Below, in pieces: positions 1-5,585 of a DNA stretch of 8,489 nt. The translations under genes and the position numbers were made by a program. The notes under the pieces were generated by a model. It was not told the DNA's origin, did no database searches, and was given only the letters and a program-made list of their open reading frames with translations. Source of the stretch: Clostridiales bacterium. GTDB lineage: Bacteria; Bacillota; Clostridia; Lutisporales; Lutisporaceae. Each line of letters begins with the position of its first letter. The first letter of the stretch is position 1. Location: contig DUSG01000137.1 in the NCBI GenBank assembly GCA_012842725.1, positions 1 to 8,489 on the forward strand, written 5' to 3'.

Positions 1-518
1 GAAGGAACTTCAATGCGGTAAATTTCCTTATTATATTTGGTCTTAATTTCTTCAAGTTTTTTGCTCATATCATGATCATAAAATCCTGGCCTTGTAGCAG
101 CTACAAACTGACACATGCCAAGAAGTTCTTCTACATTATGCCAGGTTAATATCTCTAATACTGCATCTGCACCTGTTATAAAGAATATTTCTGCATCCTC
201 CCCGTGAATTTGACGTAGCTCTCTTATTGTATCTACGGTATAAGTAACTCCTTCCCTTTCTATCTCCAGTCTCGAAACTTCAAAATACGGATTTGTTATA
301 GTAGCTAAAACAGTCATAAGATATCTGTGGTATGAATCAGTAACAAGCCTATTCCTCTTATGGGGGGGATTTTTTGTCGGCATAAAAAGTACCTTCTCCA
401 ACTGGAATTGTTCCCTCACAGCTTCGGCAGTCACTAAATGGCCATAATGTATTGGGTCAAAGGTACCTCCCATAACTGCAAATCGTTTATATATATTTAA
501 TTTGTCAAACTTTCCCAT
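1..518 (-). CDS. nadD: Nicotinate-nucleotide adenylyltransferase NadD, 3' end outside the window
   Basis: NadD transfers AMP from ATP to nicotinate mononucleotide, giving deamido-NAD in the cytoplasmic NAD synthesis pathway. About 172 codons are visible on the minus strand. Residues 17-28 read GGTFDPIHYGHL, the nucleotidyltransferase signature with the HxGH ATP-binding motif. NPPHK (50-54), EREGVTYTVDT (87-97), FFITGADAV (112-120) and RPGF (143-146) also match the NadD family. The C-terminal SSTxIR part lies beyond the left edge, so this is a cut by the window and not a truncation. The ATG at 518 is preceded by AAGAGG with 11 bases of spacing. It gives a roughly 11-residue N-terminal extension relative to the Bacillus protein as I recall it; no start nearer the first strand is available. 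It follows the MgtC-family gene on the same strand after 89 bp, with its own promoter in that gap. Confidence 0.95.
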   Translation of the reverse strand, partial: MGKFDKLNIYKRFAVMGGTFDPIHYGHLVTAEAVREQFQLEKVLFMPTKNPPHKRNRLVTDSYHRYLMTVLATITNPYFEVSRLEIEREGVTYTVDTIRELRQIHGEDAEIFFITGADAVLEILTWHNVEELLGMCQFVAATRPGFYDHDMSKKLEEIKTKYNKEIYRIEVP

Positions 519-573
519 TTCCGTTTGTACCTCTTCATTTTATTTAACTATATTTAATAATGCAGTTTTAAAT

Positions 574-601
574 ATTATACACCATAATATTTGATTGTTA
601 A
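574..601 (-). promoter_or_regulatory. Predicted sigma-A promoter of nadD
   Basis: On the minus strand a -35 TTAACA (601-596, 5/6 to consensus) is followed after 16 bp by a perfect -10 TATAAT (579-574). Transcription would start near 567, about 50 bases before the nadD ATG. No terminator hairpin is visible between the MgtC-family gene and nadD, so read-through is also possible. This is a pattern match only. Confidence 0.5.
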
Positions 602-607
602 AGAATT

Positions 608-1276
608 TTATAATATCTCTATAAGACTCACATCTTCAACAAGACTGATTGAATTAATAATATCCTCTATTTTTACATTTTTCGAACCTTTCAGCAGAAG
701 TTTTATTATGACACTATATTCATCTGCAGGTTCAATTGCAACATTTTTTATGGTCAGATTTAGATTACCAAGTTCTGTCCCAATCTTTCCTAACTGACCT
801 GGTTTATCTACTGATTTCAAAGTAAGATGTATATATGCGTTTTTCTTATTGATCATATTTTCAATTTTATTTAATGCAATAAGGGATATAAGTACAAATA
901 TAGTAGCAAAAACTGCACCAACATAAAAACCTAAACCGCAGACCAGACCTATGCATGCAACAGACCAAAGGCTGGCTGCAGTAGTAAGTCCTCTTATTGT
1001 GGCTCCTTCTTTTAATATTGTCCCTGCACCCAGAAAGCCGATACCGCTTATAACCTGAGCACCCAATCTTGTAGGGTCCATATTGGCTTGATTTTTAAAC
1101 AGTTCGAAAGCATAAAGATTCCCTATCATAACCAGACATGAGGACACACTTACTAATATATGAGTACGAAATCCTGCCGGACGTTTTGCTGTCTCCCTTT
1201 CCAATCCTACTAGACCTGCCAGTATGGCAGCAACACAAATTCTCAACAAAACTTCCCAAGAATCAGGCATATTCAT
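608..1276 (-). CDS. MgtC/SapB-family inner-membrane protein
   Basis: This is a small membrane protein of the MgtC/SapB family. Members have been linked to magnesium limitation, pH balance and inhibition of F-type ATP synthase in other bacteria; the role here is unknown. The sequence has an N-terminal membrane half with the family features GLVGLERE (21-28), RTHILVSV (37-44), AQVISGIGFLGAGTI (73-87) and GLTTAASLW (96-104), with hydrophobic segments near 8-24, 39-57, 72-88 and 105-135. A soluble C-terminal domain (about 147-222) resembles an ACT fold, as in the longer MgtC-type proteins. The longest frame starts at 1276, but the SD AAGGAG (1285-1280) leaves only 3 bases to that ATG. It leaves 9 bases to the ATG at 1270, so the shorter 220-residue form (MPDSWEV) is more likely. 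A TTTAAA-N17-TATAAT match at 1320-1292 is a poor promoter candidate because the leader would begin at the SD itself. Confidence 0.9.
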   Translation of the reverse strand: MNMPDSWEVLLRICVAAILAGLVGLERETAKRPAGFRTHILVSVSSCLVMIGNLYAFELFKNQANMDPTRLGAQVISGIGFLGAGTILKEGATIRGLTTAASLWSVACIGLVCGLGFYVGAVFATIFVLISLIALNKIENMINKKNAYIHLTLKSVDKPGQLGKIGTELGNLNLTIKNVAIEPADEYSVIIKLLLKGSKNVKIEDIINSISLVEDVSLIEIL

Positions 1277-1334
1277 CCACTCCTTTTTTTAATTATATGC
1301 AAAAAATTACACATTTTAAATAACTTTATTACAT

Positions 1335-1351
1335 CAAATTGTCACAATTTG
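1335..1351. promoter_or_regulatory. 17-bp perfect palindrome, candidate operator
   Basis: CAAATTGT-C-ACAATTTG is a perfect inverted repeat (8-bp arms, one central base) in the 150-bp divergent gap between the MgtC-family gene and the aminotransferase. It lies about 35 bp upstream of the aminotransferase -10 box, a position suited to a dimeric regulator. It does not match the CodY, Rex or CRP/FNR consensus well enough to name one. Confidence 0.4.
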
Positions 1352-1382
1352 CTATATACTTAATATGCACTAAATTAAATTA

Positions 1383-1391
1383 TGGTATAAT
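1383..1391 (+). promoter_or_regulatory. Extended -10 promoter of the aminotransferase gene
   Basis: TGGTATAAT is a perfect extended -10 element (TGnTATAAT). No convincing -35 lies 16-18 bp upstream, as is common for extended -10 promoters. Transcription would start near 1398, about 30 bases before the ATG. Confidence 0.5.
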
Positions 1392-1427
1392 ACTTATGTG
1401 TAAATATATTATATCGGAGTTGATGAT

Positions 1428-2258
1428 ATGAACAATGAAATTATTGAAACTTATTCCATACATAACGGAAATATAATCAATAATAAAAACCAAAATATTC
1501 CTCATGATTTTCCTTCAGAAGTTGTTTATGAAGTGATCAGGGTTATAGATGGTATCCCGTTATTTCTGGAGGAACATAGTGAAAGGCTGATAAAATCCTC
1601 AGATATGGTTGGAATGGATATCTCTGACCTAATCCATAAAATAGAATCGGACGTCAAAAAGCTTATAGAAATAAACAATAAACCTTATAAGAATTTGAAG
1701 ATAATCGTGTTTAAAGATACTTCAGAAAAACTGAATTACTATATGTACTTTATCAAAAGTTATTACCCGGAACCGGAACTTTATAAAAAAGGTATAAACA
1801 CCATATTGTTTAAAGCTTCAAGGAAAAATCCAAATGCCAAGGTGCAAAATCTCCAATTAAGAGAGGCAATCAATAAGGAATTGGAGAAGTCCGGAGCTTA
1901 TGAAGCTCTATTATTAAACGAATATGACAACATAACTGAAGGCAGTAAATCCAATGTATTCTTCATCAAAAATGATATCCTGTACACTCCGCCCAGACAG
2001 GATATCCTCTTGGGTGTTACTAGAACCCGTATACTTCAACTGGCTGGTAAACTGGGTATCAAAATAGTTGAGGAATCAATACATAAATCCTTTTTAAATC
2101 AATGTCATGGACTGTTTATCACCGGTACATCTCCAAAAGTTCTTCCAATATCTAGAGTTGATAGTCTGGTATTTGATTCTGCTAATAATGAAATAATTCA
2201 AAGACTTATGAAAGCTTATGACAAGCTGATTGAAGATTATATAAATACACATAAATAA
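1428..2258 (+). CDS. Class IV (fold-type IV) PLP-dependent aminotransferase
   Basis: A cytoplasmic PLP enzyme of the branched-chain aminotransferase / D-amino acid aminotransferase / aminodeoxychorismate lyase superfamily, of usual length (276 residues). Visible motifs are EVIR (35-38); HSERL (50-54), matching the conserved HxxRL arginine; K138 in NPNAKVQN, the expected Schiff-base lysine; ITEGSKSNVFFI (169-180) with the cofactor-contacting E171; LLGVTR (194-199) for phosphate binding; and GTSPKVLPI (233-241) in the substrate pocket. The set is complete, so an active enzyme is expected. Substrate cannot be decided: the TEGSxSNVF and GTS signatures fit a D-alanine-type or generic class IV enzyme at least as well as IlvE or PabC. 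The ATG has GGAG at 1416-1419 with 8 bases of spacing. The gene appears monocistronic, between an extended -10 promoter and a strong hairpin. Confidence 0.88.
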   Translation: MNNEIIETYSIHNGNIINNKNQNIPHDFPSEVVYEVIRVIDGIPLFLEEHSERLIKSSDMVGMDISDLIHKIESDVKKLIEINNKPYKNLKIIVFKDTSEKLNYYMYFIKSYYPEPELYKKGINTILFKASRKNPNAKVQNLQLREAINKELEKSGAYEALLLNEYDNITEGSKSNVFFIKNDILYTPPRQDILLGVTRTRILQLAGKLGIKIVEESIHKSFLNQCHGLFITGTSPKVLPISRVDSLVFDSANNEIIQRLMKAYDKLIEDYINTHK

Positions 2259-2289
2259 AGCGAGGGTACATCATATCATACCCTCGCTT
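2258..2289. terminator. Two-way rho-independent terminator
   Basis: An 11-bp perfect stem (AAGCGAGGGTA / TACCCTCGCTT) with a 10-base loop lies between the convergent aminotransferase and symporter genes. Short T-rich runs follow in both directions (TTCATTATTTTATTT on plus, TTTATTTAT on minus). It therefore probably ends both transcripts. Confidence 0.85.
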
Positions 2290-2300
2290 CATTATTTTAT

Positions 2301-3671
2301 TTAAGCATTCATATTCTTACTAGTACCACTTAATTCACTGGAGAAAAATTCTTTTGTAAGTTTAATTATAACACCACTTAGTCCTAATACTCCTATCAAG
2401 TTTGGAATAGCCATCAAACCATTGAGTGTATCTGCCAAATCCCAAAGAGCATTCAATCCGCCTATAGCACCAATTACTATGAAAGGTATCCATATTATTC
2501 TGTAAGCCATGTTAACCTTAGGTCCAAAGAGATATTCTGCGCAACGTTCTCCATAATATGCCCAACCTAATATTGTCGAGAAAGCAAACAGGAGTATACC
2601 AATTGATACTATATATCCACCAGGTCCAGGAAGGCCTTTGTTAAATGCCATTGTTGTCAATTCTGAACCGGTAGCACCACTGCTCCATACGCCTGACATA
2701 ATGATTGAAAGAGCAGTTAATGAACAAATGACTATTGTATCAACAAATACTTCAAATACTCCCCACAAACCTTGACGTACAGGATGATCTGTTGTTGCTG
2801 CAGCGTGAGCTATAGGAGCGCTACCTAAACCAGCCTCGTTGGAGAATACTCCACGTGCAATACCTCTTGTCATAGCTACCTTCAATGTAGAACCTGCAAA
2901 ACCACCTACTGCTGCAGTGCCTGTAAATGCGCTTCCAAAAATCAGAGCAAAAGCCTCACCAATATGTGAAATATTAGTTATTATTATATATAAAGCTCCC
3001 AAAATATAGAATGCAGCCATAAATGGTACAAGCCTTTCTGTAACCTGCGCTATTCTCTTAATACCTCCGATTATTACTATTGCAGATAATATTGCCAACA
3101 CAATACCTGTTACTAACTTATTTACTCCAAAGGATACTTCAAGAGATGCAGCAACAGAGTTGGACTGAACCATATTACCTATACCGAATGCTGCTAATGC
3201 GCCAAATGCTGCAAATACATAGGCTAACCATTTCATTTTCAACCCATTCTCAATATAATACATTGGTCCGCCAACGAAACGACCGTCTGGTGTCTTCTCC
3301 CTGTAATTGATGGAAAGTACAACTTCACCAAACTTGGTAGTCATTCCAAATATAGCTGACACCCACATCCAGAATACCGCTCCGGGACCTCCAAGAGCTA
3401 TAGCTGTAGCAACACCGGCAATATTACCTGTACCTACAGTTGCAGCCAATGCTGTTGCAACAGCTTGGAAAGCTGTGATTTCTCCTTCACCTTTTTTCTC
3501 TTTTGTAAACATTTTGAATAAAGTATTTTTCATGATGTAGCCCAATTTAAGAATAGACATAAAATTAGTGCGTAGAGTTAGATATACACCTGTACCTACT
3601 AGAAGTACCAACATATAAGGGCCCCATACAAATGAGTTAATAATACCGTTGATCTCCATTAACCTGTCCAT
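2301..3671 (-). CDS. AGCS-family sodium:alanine/glycine symporter
   Basis: A polytopic membrane transporter that takes up alanine and/or glycine with sodium (AGCS family; AlsT/DagA relatives). The 456-residue length is typical, with about 10-11 hydrophobic segments, for example 17-33, 68-92, 96-112, 148-168, 185-203, 213-232, 305-326, 352-371, 391-408 and 420-437. Family signatures are present: GGPGAVFWMWVSAIFGM (94-110), GGPMYYIENGL (134-144), FSNEAGLGSAPIAHAAA (276-292) and GWAYYGERCAEYLFG (369-383). No frameshift is seen. The ATG at 3671 has a strong SD, AAAAGGAGG, 6 bases upstream. A predicted sigma-A promoter lies about 100 bp upstream with a palindrome over its start site. Alanine versus glycine preference cannot be read from sequence. 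Confidence 0.95.
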   Translation of the reverse strand: MDRLMEINGIINSFVWGPYMLVLLVGTGVYLTLRTNFMSILKLGYIMKNTLFKMFTKEKKGEGEITAFQAVATALAATVGTGNIAGVATAIALGGPGAVFWMWVSAIFGMTTKFGEVVLSINYREKTPDGRFVGGPMYYIENGLKMKWLAYVFAAFGALAAFGIGNMVQSNSVAASLEVSFGVNKLVTGIVLAILSAIVIIGGIKRIAQVTERLVPFMAAFYILGALYIIITNISHIGEAFALIFGSAFTGTAAVGGFAGSTLKVAMTRGIARGVFSNEAGLGSAPIAHAAATTDHPVRQGLWGVFEVFVDTIVICSLTALSIIMSGVWSSGATGSELTTMAFNKGLPGPGGYIVSIGILLFAFSTILGWAYYGERCAEYLFGPKVNMAYRIIWIPFIVIGAIGGLNALWDLADTLNGLMAIPNLIGVLGLSGVIIKLTKEFFSSELSGTSKNMNA

Positions 3672-3706
3672 AGGATACCTCCTTTTGAATATTATTTTGA
3701 ATTATT

Positions 3707-3772
3707 GTTTGCATAAAATATCATCCTTTTAATCTTTTAATTATGCCCTGTCAGGATGATTTGCATGCAAAC
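3707..3772 (-). promoter_or_regulatory. Inverted-repeat leader and operator candidate of the AGCS symporter gene
   Basis: GTTTGCAT (3707-3714) and ATGCAAAC (3765-3772) are an exact inverted pair enclosing a second exact pair, ATCATCCT (3720-3727) and AGGATGAT (3753-3760). The distal arm overlaps TTTGCATGCAAA (3760-3771), a perfect 12-bp palindrome at the predicted transcription start. Two readings are possible: paired binding sites for one regulator about 50 bp apart, or an RNA hairpin in the leader. With a start near 3764 only the inner 8-bp stem would be fully transcribed, which favours the DNA-site reading for the outer arms. No known riboswitch consensus was recognised. Confidence 0.4.
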
Positions 3773-3798
3773 TATAATTCTCTATTACATTTTATCAA
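3771..3798 (-). promoter_or_regulatory. Predicted sigma-A promoter of the AGCS symporter gene
   Basis: On the minus strand, -35 TTGATA (3798-3793, 5/6) and -10 TATAGT (3776-3771, 5/6) are separated by 16 bp. The expected start near 3764 falls inside the 12-bp palindrome TTTGCATGCAAA. This gives a leader of about 93 bases. Confidence 0.55.
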
Positions 3799-3975
3799 TA
3801 GTTATAAGTATTTACAACTAAAAATTTCGAATCTTCTTCTTATTTTTTATATTGATAATCTTTCGACAATTTTTTGTATTTTTCTTCATTGCCTTTTTCT
3901 TCACAATTTTTACTAAGGTTGTCAATCTCATATGCAGCTATCTTTTAAATTTAATGACAATCATTATTATAACAG
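3799..3975. other. AT-rich intergenic stretch, nothing recognised
   Basis: This is the middle of the 362-bp divergent gap between the symporter and cwlJ. It is T-rich on the plus strand and I see no RNA gene, clear hairpin terminator or supported ORF. An in-frame upstream ATG at 3932 extends the cwlJ frame but lacks a usable ribosome binding site. Confidence 0.5.
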
Positions 3976-4004
3976 CACCAGCTTTAATATATCAACATAT
4001 AATA
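3976..4004 (+). promoter_or_regulatory. Possible mother-cell sigma (SigK/SigE-type) promoter of cwlJ
   Basis: CACC (3976-3979) fits the short SigK -35 (mACm). After 16 bp, CATATAATA (3996-4004) fits the SigK -10 CATAnnnTA and is also close to the SigE -10 CATACAAT. The start near 4012 gives a short leader before the SD at 4021. In Bacillus subtilis cwlJ and gerQ are expressed in the mother cell, so the match is plausible, but these consensus sequences are short and the region is AT-rich. Confidence 0.35.
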
Positions 4005-4033
4005 TTATTAACATTGTTCTAGAGGTGTATGAT

Positions 4034-4477
4034 ATGGCATACGACATTCGAGAACTATTTGCAAGAGTAATAAAATGCGAAGCAGGAGGAGAAGGAGATA
4101 ATGGAATGAAGGCAGTTGCCACGGTTATTATGAACAGAGTTCATATTCCAAATGGTGAATATTTCAGGGTATGTCAGGGTGATTTAAGAAGAGTACTGAA
4201 TCAAGCGGGACAGTTTGATTGCATGAGTTCTGTTATTGGTGGCAGGCCTAATCCTCAAACAATATGGTCTAATCCTCCTGAAGAGATACACTATTATATC
4301 GCTGACTGGGCACTAGCAGGTAACAAACTTTTAGGGTGTGGTTGGGCTCTCTGGTATTTTAATCCTTTCATGCCTACATGCCCACAGACTTTTCCAAGAA
4401 ACGGCACAGGCAGCTTTGCCGTAAGAATAGGTCAACATTGCTTCTATAATCCAACTGAATTATATTATTTAACCTGA
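4034..4477 (+). CDS. cwlJ: Spore cortex-lytic enzyme CwlJ (SleB/CwlJ hydrolase family)
   Basis: CwlJ is a spore-coat-located cortex hydrolase that degrades the muramic-lactam-containing cortex during germination; in Bacillus it responds to Ca-dipicolinate. The 147-residue protein is close to the size of B. subtilis CwlJ and, like it, has no signal peptide and no N-terminal peptidoglycan-binding domain, unlike SleB. ARVIKCEAGGEGDNGMKAVATVIMNRV (10-36) is the Hydrolase_2 core; E16 corresponds to the presumed catalytic glutamate. ALWYFNP and the terminal HCFYNPT are diagnostic for CwlJ. The frame opens at 3932, but the ATG at 4034 has AGAGGTG at 4021-4027 with 6 bases of spacing and aligns with known N-termini, so it is preferred. 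gerQ follows 27 bp downstream, as in other spore formers where CwlJ depends on GerQ. Confidence 0.93.
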   Translation: MAYDIRELFARVIKCEAGGEGDNGMKAVATVIMNRVHIPNGEYFRVCQGDLRRVLNQAGQFDCMSSVIGGRPNPQTIWSNPPEEIHYYIADWALAGNKLLGCGWALWYFNPFMPTCPQTFPRNGTGSFAVRIGQHCFYNPTELYYLT

Positions 4478-4504
4478 TAAGAAAGGAGCGTAGCAATAGC
4501 CTAT

Positions 4505-4969
4505 ATGAATGATTATAGAGTTAACAATATCCCTGTTGTACCTTTACAACAAATGGGAGGAACTGTTTATCCGTCCGGATTCTACAACAATCAAATGATT
4601 CAAAATCAAGCACCTATGACTGTCCAAGGAGTACCGCAAATGGCTCAAATGCCCCAAATGCCTCAAGTGTCTCAAATGCCTCAAGTAACCCAAGTTCCCC
4701 AAATGCCACAAATTCCAATGGAAGAAATGAGCCTTCCATCTGCAATTCCTCCGGAAGTTATGGATACTGAATATACACAAGGCTATTTAAGAAATAATAT
4801 CGGATCTAAAGTCAAAGTAGAATTCCTTATAGGTACAAATATGCTGGTTGATAGAGAAGGCACTCTTGTAGACGTAGGGGTCAGCTATATCATAATTAAT
4901 GAAACTGAAACTGATGATTTGCTTCTCTGTGACATATACTCAATTAAATTTGTACGATTCTACAGATAG
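4505..4969 (+). CDS. gerQ: Spore coat protein GerQ
   Basis: GerQ is a spore coat protein needed in Bacillus subtilis for CwlJ to reach or stay in the coat. The 154-residue product has the typical two-part layout. Residues 1-75 are a low-complexity Gln/Met/Pro region. Residues 88-154 are the conserved domain (TEYTQGYLRNNIGSKVKVEF, then a strand-rich segment ending DIYSIKFVRFY), corresponding to the ENILRLNRGK...YLDYVTFEE part of Bacillus GerQ. Residues 43-69 are nine copies of a tripeptide (V/M)-(P/A/S/T)-Q. The first lysine is K102; the N-terminal half has none, whereas N-terminal lysines of Bacillus GerQ are transglutaminase substrates. The start is odd: AAAGGAG at 4482-4488 lies 16 bases before the ATG at 4505, while an in-frame ATA at 4496 would be ideally spaced. 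Position after cwlJ strongly supports the call. Confidence 0.88.
   Translation: MNDYRVNNIPVVPLQQMGGTVYPSGFYNNQMIQNQAPMTVQGVPQMAQMPQMPQVSQMPQVTQVPQMPQIPMEEMSLPSAIPPEVMDTEYTQGYLRNNIGSKVKVEFLIGTNMLVDREGTLVDVGVSYIIINETETDDLLLCDIYSIKFVRFYR
4631..4711 (+). repeat. Nine tandem 9-bp coding repeats in gerQ
   Basis: Nine degenerate copies of a 9-base unit (consensus ATGCCTCAA, with GTA/GTG/GTT for ATG and GCT/TCT/ACC for the middle codon) encode (V/M)-(P/A/S/T)-Q in frame. The number of copies could vary between strains by slippage. It is a coding minisatellite and not a CRISPR array, since there are no spacers. Confidence 0.85.
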
Positions 4970-4996
4970 TAAAAAGCCGACAAAGGAGTGGGCAAA

Positions 4997-5278
4997 TTGA
5001 AAGTTTATTTAATAGCTTATGATATAGCTAGAACCAGTAAAAGCATATATAATCTTCATAAAACAATAAAAGATTGCTCTTATGAAGACAATTGGGTTCA
5101 ATGCTTTAATAACTTGTGGATAATTAAATCAGAATACGATATAGGCAAAATATATGAATCTATAAAAGAAGTTTTAAATAATAACGACTGTTTCATTGTA
5201 GTTGAAATAACTCAAAACTGTGACGGATGGCTGGAAACAAATCTATGGGATTATTTGAATAACAATATATTTAAATAA
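4997..5278 (+). CDS. Small orphan Cas2-fold protein (Cas2/'SinR-like' family)
   Basis: The 93-residue protein begins MKVYLIAYDI, the first strand and Asp of the Cas2-type ferredoxin fold. It continues with NLWIIKS (39-45) as a central strand, an acidic helix (YDIGKIYESIKEVLNNND) and DCFIVVEIT (64-72) as a late strand, then DGWL and LWDYLNNN. This order matches stand-alone Cas2-like proteins often labelled 'SinR family', whose function is unsettled; Cas2 proper is the Cas1 partner in spacer acquisition. No cas1 or CRISPR array is in the window. The longest frame starts at GTG 4988, but that G is the last base of the SD AAGGAG (4983-4988). TTG at 4997, 8 bases after the SD, is the real start. 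It lies 27 bp after gerQ and before a hairpin, so it appears co-transcribed with cwlJ-gerQ. Confidence 0.7.
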   Translation: MKVYLIAYDIARTSKSIYNLHKTIKDCSYEDNWVQCFNNLWIIKSEYDIGKIYESIKEVLNNNDCFIVVEITQNCDGWLETNLWDYLNNNIFK

Positions 5279-5287
5279 TATAGTTTT

Positions 5288-5317
5288 AATAGCATCTTGA
5301 AAATTCAAGATGCTATT
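5288..5317 (+). terminator. Hairpin ending the cwlJ-gerQ-Cas2-like unit
   Basis: A 14-bp perfect inverted repeat (AATAGCATCTTGAA / TTCAAGATGCTATT) around AA begins 10 bases after the stop codon. The innermost pairs would open to form a loop. The following T-run is weak (GTTCTGCTT), so it may act as a terminator or as an RNA 3'-end stabiliser. Confidence 0.75.
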
Positions 5318-5501
5318 GTTCTGCTTGTACAAATGTTAATTTACGAAATCCCTATTTATTTAATACTACGTCTAAATATTTATTCTTTTATAAAAAAGTT
5401 TATTATTTTTTTATCATCCTTTTGCAATCATTTATATTAATAAAACCACATATTCAAGATATATTCCTTTGCTGCTATTTTTTGCTCAGTATAATTATCT
5501 A
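5318..5501. other. AT-rich intergenic stretch, nothing recognised
   Basis: This is the first part of the 307-bp gap before the selenoprotein gene. It has runs of A/T and a stray TATAAT at 5490-5495 without a good -35. I see no ORF with a ribosome binding site, no RNA gene and no hairpin of note. Confidence 0.5.
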
Positions 5502-5530
5502 TTGCATTTAAAAAGAATACTTAATATAAT
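5502..5530 (+). promoter_or_regulatory. Predicted sigma-A promoter of the HesB-like selenoprotein gene
   Basis: A weak -35 TTGCAT (5502-5507) and a perfect -10 TATAAT (5525-5530) are separated by 17 bp. The expected start near 5537 places the 17-bp shared element (5545-5561) at about +9 to +25, a position where a bound repressor could block elongation. Confidence 0.45.
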
Positions 5531-5544
5531 ATAAATAGAATTAA

Positions 5545-5561
5545 TACCATATACCGGTATA
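5545..5561 (+). promoter_or_regulatory. Copy 1 of a shared 17-bp element (candidate operator)
   Basis: TACCATATACCGGTATA differs at one base from the minus-strand sequence at 6943-6927. It contains the perfect 14-bp palindrome ATATACCGGTATAT (5549-5562). It lies 24 bases before the HesB-like ATG and just upstream of the SD. The near-identity of two copies bracketing a convergent gene pair suggests one regulator acts on both. Confidence 0.5.
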
Positions 5562-5585
5562 TAGTATATTAGTGGGGTGATCATT

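Noticed and set aside
3080..3540. Plus-strand frames opposite the symporter, and similar antisense frames opposite other genes.
   Set aside because: They lie wholly inside strongly supported genes, lack ribosome binding sites and resemble no protein family.
3672..3764. Known riboswitch (glycine, lysine, purine, c-di-GMP) in the symporter leader.
   Set aside because: None of the conserved core sequences is present; only a simple stem can be drawn.
3932..4033. Longer CwlJ with 34 extra N-terminal residues.
   Set aside because: There is no adequate SD before ATG 3932, the extension is unlike CwlJ proteins, and ATG 4034 has a well-spaced SD and a family-like N-terminus.
4631..4711. gerQ tandem repeats as a CRISPR-like array.
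   Set aside because: The units are 9 bp, contiguous, without spacers, and keep the coding frame.
4988..5278. CRISPR-Cas adaptation locus on account of the Cas2-like gene.
   Set aside because: No cas1, no other cas gene and no repeat-spacer array in the window; the neighbours are spore genes.
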